This document shows positions 58,270 through 64,000 of a DNA stretch of 64,000 bases, piece by piece. The translations under genes and the position numbers were made by a program. The stretch lies in contig JAPVLO010000055.1 in assembly GCA_027257055.1 (NCBI GenBank), positions 6,595,501 through 6,659,500 on the forward strand, given 5' to 3'. Source of the DNA: Cephalopachus bancanus (taxonomy: Eukaryota; Chordata; Mammalia; Primates; Tarsiidae). Numbering within the stretch: position 1 is the stretch's first letter; each line of letters starts with the position of its first letter. The notes beneath the pieces were generated by a model. The model saw nothing but the letters and a program-made list of their open reading frames with translations, did not search any database and was not told the origin of the DNA.

Positions 58270-59070
58270 CCATTGATGGTATTCATTAATTCATTCAATT
58301 AATGTTTATTGAGCTTCTACTATGTTTCAGGATTGTTGTACACAGAGATAAATAGGACACAGTTCCCGTCATTAGAAGTCTACTGAGCAAGATTTGTACA
58401 TAACCAAATTCTTATAAAATAACAAGTAAGGCCGGGCTCGGTGGCTCAGCCTGTAATCCCGCGCCTTTGGGAGGCTGAGGTGAGTGGATTGCCTGAGCCC
58501 GCGGGTTCGAGACCCGCCTGGGCAGGCGAGACCTCATCTCTACAATAAAATCAAAAAATCAGCCGGGCGTGTTAGCGCGTGCCTGTCATTCCGGCTACTC
58601 GGAAGGCTGAGGCGGAAGGATCGCCGGAGCTCAGCAGGCGAGGCTGCGGTGACCGGGAGCAGCCACTGCACTCCAGTCTGGGTGACAGAGTGAGCCTCCA
58701 ACTCAAAAAAAAAAAAAAAACTAACAAGGAAGGACTGTGATGAAAGTATGTATTCCATAAGACCTGGGAAGAGAGGATGTGTAGGAAAAAAAATCCTAGA
58801 AGTAAAACCTGAATCTAGCTTTAAATGCTGACTAGAAGATGATTGTTTTGAAGAGAAAATAGAAAGTATCCAGGAAGCAGAGACCCAGAGCTGAGAAATA
58901 GCAGTACATGTGAGAAGAATTATACAGTACCTAGCTCCGTGCTTCTGAATAACAAAAAATAAGGCAGGGGGATACCTATTGTTACTGCTGTGGATATAAA
59001 CAGGACTAGATAATGAAGAGTTTCATGCCTCATGCTAACTTGGACCCAATCTTTTGGCAACAACATGTTA
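58270..59070. repeat. L2 LINE fragment split by an Alu
   Basis: TTCATTCAATTAATGTTTATTGAGC and TTCTACTATGTTTCAGG before the Alu (58270-58429). After it (58721-59070), GAAGGACTGTGATGAAAGTATG, CTGACTAGAAGATG, GGCAGGGGG and CTTGGACCCAATCTTTTGG resemble internal L2 text. Strand is not firm for the second part. Confidence 0.6.
58430..58720 (+). mobile_element. Alu (young type, near-consensus)
   Basis: GGCCGGGCTCGGTGG start, perfect GCGGGTTCGAGACCCGC stem and a long pure A tail, all signs of youth. Flanks TAAAATAACAAGTAA (58415-58429) and AAAAACTAACAAGGAA (58716-58731) are an imperfect target duplication. Confidence 0.97.
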
Positions 59071-60439
59071 TTGAAGGTCTTAAGATTTTGTGGTACTTGT
59101 TTTCACACTTTCCAGCCCATTTTGCCAGAGTAGAATGCTGGTCACTGGACATGGAGGGCACCATGCAACACTAGGCTCTGATGGAGTCTGTACCCCCTTG
59201 TGGGACTTGAGACAGTCTTGGGCTTGGTCTGACACTCCACGAGCAAAGAGCCTTTGTGTCCAGCCTGCAGATTCCTGGCCAAAGCAAATGCTGTTATAGT
59301 AAGAATAACTTTCAGATGTTCAAGGCTCCATCAGTCACTGCATGGGAGCCAATTCTGCCCAGGGAAGCTGACTTCAGGAGACATATTATTACAATGCAAG
59401 CCATATATGAATAGTCAGACTTTCTGATGCTGAATGATTTAACAGGTGTTTCTGTAGTGTCTAAAGAAATGTGTTCCTTCAGGGCCTAATAAAAATAAGC
59501 ATTGTTTCCACATCAGTATGCAATAATAGCAGAACTTCTTAGAACTTCTGTTCATACAAGGTTAGTGTCGTCTGCAGAATCTGGAATAGGTCTCTGCAGA
59601 ATCTGGGAATGAATAGGAAATAACCACCAAACTAACCCAAACATGTACAAGCACAGAACCCCATGCACAGCCAGTCAATTAGCACTTAAAGCGTTAACAC
59701 TTGTGCTAGGCAGCTAATTCACCTACTACCATATGGTTCATGACTCAGAGGTTCCTGAAGAGGACCATTTACAGGATTTCTTTTAGTGCAACGGTATATT
59801 AGCATCTCATTTTAATGAATTCCATAAATAAAAGATAGTAAAGTGCCAGTGTTTTGCAAACTGCATAAGGTGAGTTTTATCTCACAACCTGGTTGCAAGA
59901 TCCCTGCAACCCACTTTCTTTCCCCTCCTTGGCTTTGTTCTCTGAAATAATGTTCTTATATTTAGTCAAATAAGAACAGTGTACCCTTTCTTTACAAAAT
60001 AATAGTATTAAATCTATTTTTCCACATATCCAAAGTTTCATCTGTCATGTCAGAGAAATCGATCAGCTCAAGTAATGGAAATTTGCTTCACATTCACAAA
60101 TTCTAATGTGCTGTTTCTTTCCTATAGTGTTGTACTCCAGGTAACACATCACAGAAAAATGCCAGCAGAATAATCAACTCTATGAACAACAGTGTGTTGA
60201 TATCTTTCTAGGGAAATATTCAATTAAGTGATTTTTCATTCTAGATGCCCACTTAGTCATATTAAGTTGAGTATTTGAAAATTTGTCACAAATAGAGTGA
60301 AATTCACTTATATAAAAGATTCGAGAATGGGGTGGTTGTCTTAGTTACTCAAATCATTAGAAGTTCCATAAATCTGGACCACATGCTATCAGTGTCCTCA
60401 GAATAGGCCCTCACTTCAAACTGCCTTATCCTAGTGGTA
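59071..60439. other. Unassigned unique sequence
   Basis: No gene or clear repeat. A 20-bp near-repeat (GTCTGCAGAATCTGG(A/G)AT) lies at 59571-59608. Confidence 0.5.
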
Positions 60440-60912
60440 GGCAACTTCTGAAAGTGATTCTTACCTATGCTGTGATCCCGTTTCCCGAGGGTGGGCTGCA
60501 TGTGGTGGCTCCCATCTAATGGCCAGAATATGACAATGGCAGTGGGTCTTCACTTCTGAGCTGGAGTTGCAAAGGCTTCATCTGGTGCCTTATTTGCTCT
60601 TTCACTGGTCTGCTATTATTCTGTGAGCTACCATGATGGGGAGACCCCTGGCAGGGAGCTGAGGCCTCAGTCCAATAGTCCAAGAGCACCTGAATCCTGC
60701 TAACAACCACTGAGTGAGCTAAGCAGCAGATCCTGCCCTAACTGAACCTTGAGTGGACTGAAGCCCCAACTGACAAAGTGCTTTGATTCAAGTGCATGAG
60801 ACTCACCCAAAATGCTCTGCGTTTTTTGAACACAGAAGCTATGAGATAATAAATGCGTGTTGTTTTAAGCCACTGATATGTTATGCAGCGGTAGATAATT
60901 TAGTCACTAACA
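60440..60912 (+). mobile_element. MLT1-type LTR (ERVL-MaLR)
   Basis: Landmarks in order: GGGTGGGCTGCATGTGGTGG, GGCCAGAATATGACAATGGC, TTCACTTCTGAGCTGGAG, AGGGAGCTGAGGCCTC, GCTAACAACCACTGAGTGAGC, then the diagnostic end CTATGAGATAATAAATGCG (polyA signal), TGTTGTTTTAAGCCACTG and GTTATGCAGCGGTAGATAA. An old mammalian solo LTR, no coding part. Confidence 0.88.
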
Positions 60913-61469
60913 AATTACTCCAAAGAACTTTAAAATATACCGTTTGAAGGTCATCCTGAAAACTACATTTTAGTAGCAATACACAGAACTAAGATGAAAA
61001 ATGCTATTGACAGCTAGACAGATGAAAGTTGAAGAGGCTAACTCATAGAAGCAGAGAGGAGAATGGTGGTTTCTAGGGGCTAATGTGGGTAGGGGGAGAT
61101 GATCAAAATTTGAGTTTGATAAAAGAAATGCAGTCAAGAAATTTATTGTACAACATGGTGTCCATATCAAATAACAATTCTTAAAAGTTGCTAAAGAAAT
61201 AGATTTTTAGTGTTCTTACCACAAAAAATGACAAATATGTAAGATTATGCATAAGTCATTAGCTTACTTTAACCAATCCACACTATATGTATATTTCAAA
61301 ACATCACGTTACATATAATAAATACACACACATTTCCTGTAAATTAGAATATAATGAAAGTAAAAATATGTATAAAGCTGGATTACGGGACATTGCTTAA
61401 ATGTTCAATAAAATGGATGTGCTTAAAAGAAGTTGAGAAGCTTGCTATAATATCCAAAACCCTAGATTA
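60913..61469. other. Unassigned sequence
   Basis: AT-rich, with no gene recognised. Confidence 0.5.
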
Positions 61470-61712
61470 GGGGTTTACAAGTTATGATTCTTGGGCCCAA
61501 TCTGGCACACATCTTTTTTTTATAAATAAGGTTTTATTGAAACACAGCCATGACCATTTATTCAAATGTTATTCATGAATGCTTTTGCTTAAGAACTGCA
61601 GAGGTAAGTAGTTGCAACAGAAATTGCATGCACTGCAAAGTCTAAAATAATTACCAAAATGCTATATGATTCTTCCCCCAAAAAAGTGTGCTGAGCTCTG
61701 CTCTAGCTAAAT
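61470..61712 (+). mobile_element. Non-autonomous hAT-type DNA transposon
   Basis: Diverged ends TTAGGGGTTTACAAG (about 61466) and GTGCTGAGCTCTGCTC (about 61690) form the worn CAGGGGTCAGCAAAC-type terminal inverted repeats. Internal landmarks are CCCAATCTGGCACAC, TAAGGTTTTATTGAAACACA, GCCATGACC and GTAGTTGCAACAGAA. The common mammalian hAT fossil repeat; the exact subfamily name is not certain. Confidence 0.75.
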
Positions 61713-62708
61713 GTTACTTAAAAGAAATTACATGTATTTTAAATGAAGAAAGTTATCCAATGTGCAAAGGTAAAGGAGAAGTCAAGCTCTGAGAACATAT
61801 TTAATGAAACACTTGAATGTGGAGTGCTGTTACTATTTAACATCTATCTCCATTGTGATCTGGCCGTGGGAGCCATGAGACAATTTTGCTTATAATAAAT
61901 GGTGCTCCACCAGTTGGTGAAATTAGCTGTTTTCTTGTCAATCTTTATTCAGGAATTCTAAATGTTTTCACAAAGTATTGCTTTGCTTCGTCTTATGTTT
62001 CCAATTAAATTGTCGGTTCCTGGAAAGAGGAATTGTAAATCCAAAATGGACCCTCTAACTCATTAGGTATGGCATCTCCAATGACAGATAAGGAAACTGA
62101 ACTCTGGTCGCATCATGTGACCTGTCTAACATTGCTCACTACTGTACTTAGTGGCAGAGGCTGAAATCAAAGTTCATTCCTCCTCTTCTACATTTTCTAC
62201 CTTTCTCTCATTAGAATCTGGCACAGTGTACTAAGTCTACATAGTGCAGGCTTAAGAACCACTTCTTCAGGAAACTCTGCAGTTTTTACTGTGGTAGTTG
62301 CTACTTGTGTTCACCAGACAGCAAAGTGCTCTCTGCTTCCCATCACTCTTTCCCTTCAGTTCGGGTCCATAAGACCAGAGACAGGTCAATGGGAAACAAA
62401 AGTGACAAAAGCAACTTCTAGATTTGGCCACCTTCATTGTGCTACTATCTTCTGGAACCAAGGGTTCCAGTGCCTTAACTGCAAAGAAAAACCTTCTGAA
62501 CTTTTCTGCTTTCAATAGAGCCCAACAGATAAACACTGACGCTCATCAGACTGAAAAGAATGAGAATTAAAGCTGTGCTGTATTGAGCTGTTGATATTTC
62601 AGAGTGTGTGGGTTATTGTCAAAGTGCCTGCTTTTACCATGATTATCAAGAGTTCAACAATTTGACAACCATTTTCAACAATAATTTAAAAAAGAGAATG
62701 AGGGAAAA
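61713..62708. other. Unassigned sequence with a MIR remnant
   Basis: 62080-62185 (ATGACAGATAAGGAAACTGAAC, CATGTGACCTGTCTAACATTGC, AGTGGCAGAGGCTGAAATC) is the MIR 3' half. The rest is unassigned; overlapping chance frames at 62267-62536 have no motif. Confidence 0.6.
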
Positions 62709-63060
62709 ACGGCAAGATGGTGATGGGGCAACCTGGTCTCTGAAGCCCTCTACAAAGGAGATCTGCAGTGGATCTCTGACTCTCATCCCCGGGGGCTGTG
62801 GATCCCAACATCGCAGCCTGCTCTGCATATGGAGCTCGGCTGTTGCCACTGCTGGGACATCGCAACAGACTGGACAGTCACTGCAGCGCAAACGGTGCCG
62901 CCGCTGCCACTGCTGCCACCACAGCCCCTCCCCCTGCCGCCGCTGCCGCGGCCTCATGACAGACATAGCACATCACACCACCCGGGCCTGAGGCGATCCA
63001 CATCAAACCCCTTCAGGGAAGATCTGCTGGGATCACTGCCACCTCTCTTGCAATGAGACT
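62709..63060 (+). promoter_or_regulatory. L1-E promoter region: YY1-like site and GC-rich leader
   Basis: CAAGATGG (62713-62720) at the very 5' end matches the YY1 core used by primate L1s. It is followed by a CCGCCGCTGCC-rich stretch (62889-62955), the most CpG-dense DNA of the window. Promoter function is inferred from L1 biology. Confidence 0.7.
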
Positions 63061-64000
63061 GTCCTGCCCTGAGGCAGGCAACCATCTTGTTCCTGTCTGG
63101 CCCCACCTCCTCTGGGGAAAGCAGCTGAGATAGCACCACCTGCTGGAGATTCAAGGTAACAACACCGAAACGGAAGAAACAAGCTTGATAAAGACATAGA
63201 CGAGAGTGCTGAAAGGAGGGTAATCTGAACTGTCCTTCACAGCAGACCAGGGGCAACTGACCCTAACTGCAAACTAATTTACCAGCTTAAAAAGAAAACT
63301 AGAAATCAGACCTCAAAGGACATTGGACTTAAACTAAATGTCTCAGAGTGTGCTTCATTGATTCTGTTAGTTTAATGACTTAATTCTATTCCTACTGTAT
63401 TGTTCCCTTTTCTCTTTTTCCTTTTCCTTTTCTTCTCTCTGTAAACCATATCTTTGTATAGAGGAACAGCACACTAATAAGGTGGTTGGTTAGCTTGTAT
63501 GTTAGCATCATTGTATGTTTTATTTTTATTTTTTATTTTTTTGTATGAGAGTTGGTTCGTCTGTAGCTGTGGTCTATTGTTTTTATCTGTTTCAGTATAG
63601 GCCTCTCTCTCTATTTGTTGGCACACTCGTTTGTTTCCCCCTTACTCCTCTATCTCTCCACTCCCCCTTCAACCCACTATCTGCTCCATTCTCTCCCCTC
63701 TGCTAACCACATTTTATTTCAGGGAGTAAACCTACAGCCCCGCTGCATAGACAGATTCCAGGGCAGTGGGAAGCTGGTTCCACATTATCCACACACCTGT
63801 AGGCGAATACCAGGACCTGCAGACAGATTTTGAATCACAGCTCTCCCCTTAAGTAAATCTCAAAACTGCAAAAAGGACCACCCCAACCTACAGTGCAACT
63901 CCAGAATTGAACAAAGTAAGAGGACATACATAAAGAATAGGAGATTGAACAAACAGAAGAAAAACCAATCCCTTTACCCCTGAATAACAGAGTTAAAGAA
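62709..64000 (+). mobile_element. L1-E: 5' UTR of a young-type L1, continues past window
   Basis: Begins with ACGGCAAGATGGTGATGGG. From 63293 on it is collinear with 1-708 (about 95% identical by eye), so it is the same subfamily and orientation as L1-A. The ORF1 start would fall about 63 bp beyond the window end. It shows the ~590 bp of leader that L1-A lacks here. Open frames at 62608-63256 are chance products of the GC-rich leader. Confidence 0.92.

Noticed and set aside
62608..63256. Overlapping 75-127-codon frames in GC-rich DNA
   Set aside because: They lie in the L1-E 5' UTR; GC-rich leaders are poor in stop codons.
1..64000. Bacterial-type features such as operons, CRISPR arrays or phage genes
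   Set aside because: No spaced identical repeats, no dense coding and no ribosome binding sites. The repeats are all eukaryotic retroelements.

Overview
This window is nuclear DNA of a primate that is neither an anthropoid nor a lemur, and a tarsier is the best fit. About sixteen dimeric 7SL-derived Alu elements or fragments are present. Most share a lineage-specific form: a GGCTCAGCCTG start, a GACCCGCC core and a CTCCAACTC end before the A tail. This differs from the anthropoid Alu and from the lemur Alu as I know them. The L1s belong to one lineage whose youngest members use a compact ORF1/ORF2 junction. The species call is an inference from repeat style only. No intact host gene was found. 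The window is intergenic or intronic accessory DNA made largely of nested retrotransposons.

Layout. Positions 1-6131 hold a fairly young sense L1 (L1-A) whose first ~590 bp lie upstream, with an Alu in ORF1. Positions 6132-18645 hold an old L1 (L1-B) that was hit by a short truncated L1 (7772-8205) and by a complete old L1 (L1-C, 9715-17050). L1-C itself carries four Alus, three of them stacked on one target site. Positions 18650-20400 hold an antisense ancient L1-like fragment and unassigned sequence. Positions 20405-26985 hold a full-length decayed L1 (L1-D) with an Alu in ORF2. Positions 27300-33100 are a mosaic of antisense ancient L1 split by a solo class II (ERVK/IAP-like) LTR, plus small L1 ends and Alus. 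Positions 33100-38460 hold thin unique DNA, an interstitial telomeric (CCCTAA) tract, an L1 3' end and a 5'-inverted (twin-primed) L1.

Positions 38460-62700 have a lower repeat density. They hold an intronless, frameshifted MRAS (M-Ras) pseudogene at about 41565-42000, microsatellites, a very short retro-insertion with perfect 15-bp target duplications at 48138-48217, five Alus and one Alu left monomer, old L2/MIR fragments, a ~148-bp direct repeat with copies 1.3 kb apart, an MLT1-type LTR and a hAT-type DNA transposon. Positions 62709-64000 are the 5' UTR of another L1 of the same subfamily and orientation as L1-A; its base 63293 corresponds to base 1.

How the parts work together. The active principle is L1 target-primed reverse transcription. 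It explains the L1s, the Alus with 11-16 bp target duplications, the MRAS retrocopy and the short insertion. All L1 ORFs here are broken, so none can supply the enzyme now. I see no evidence of a novel gene system. The most notable signals are the Alu subfamily ladder with a tRNA-T-arm-like B box, the triple Alu at one site, the 7-bp inter-ORF spacer, the 5' UTR exchange between L1 families and the telomeric tract.
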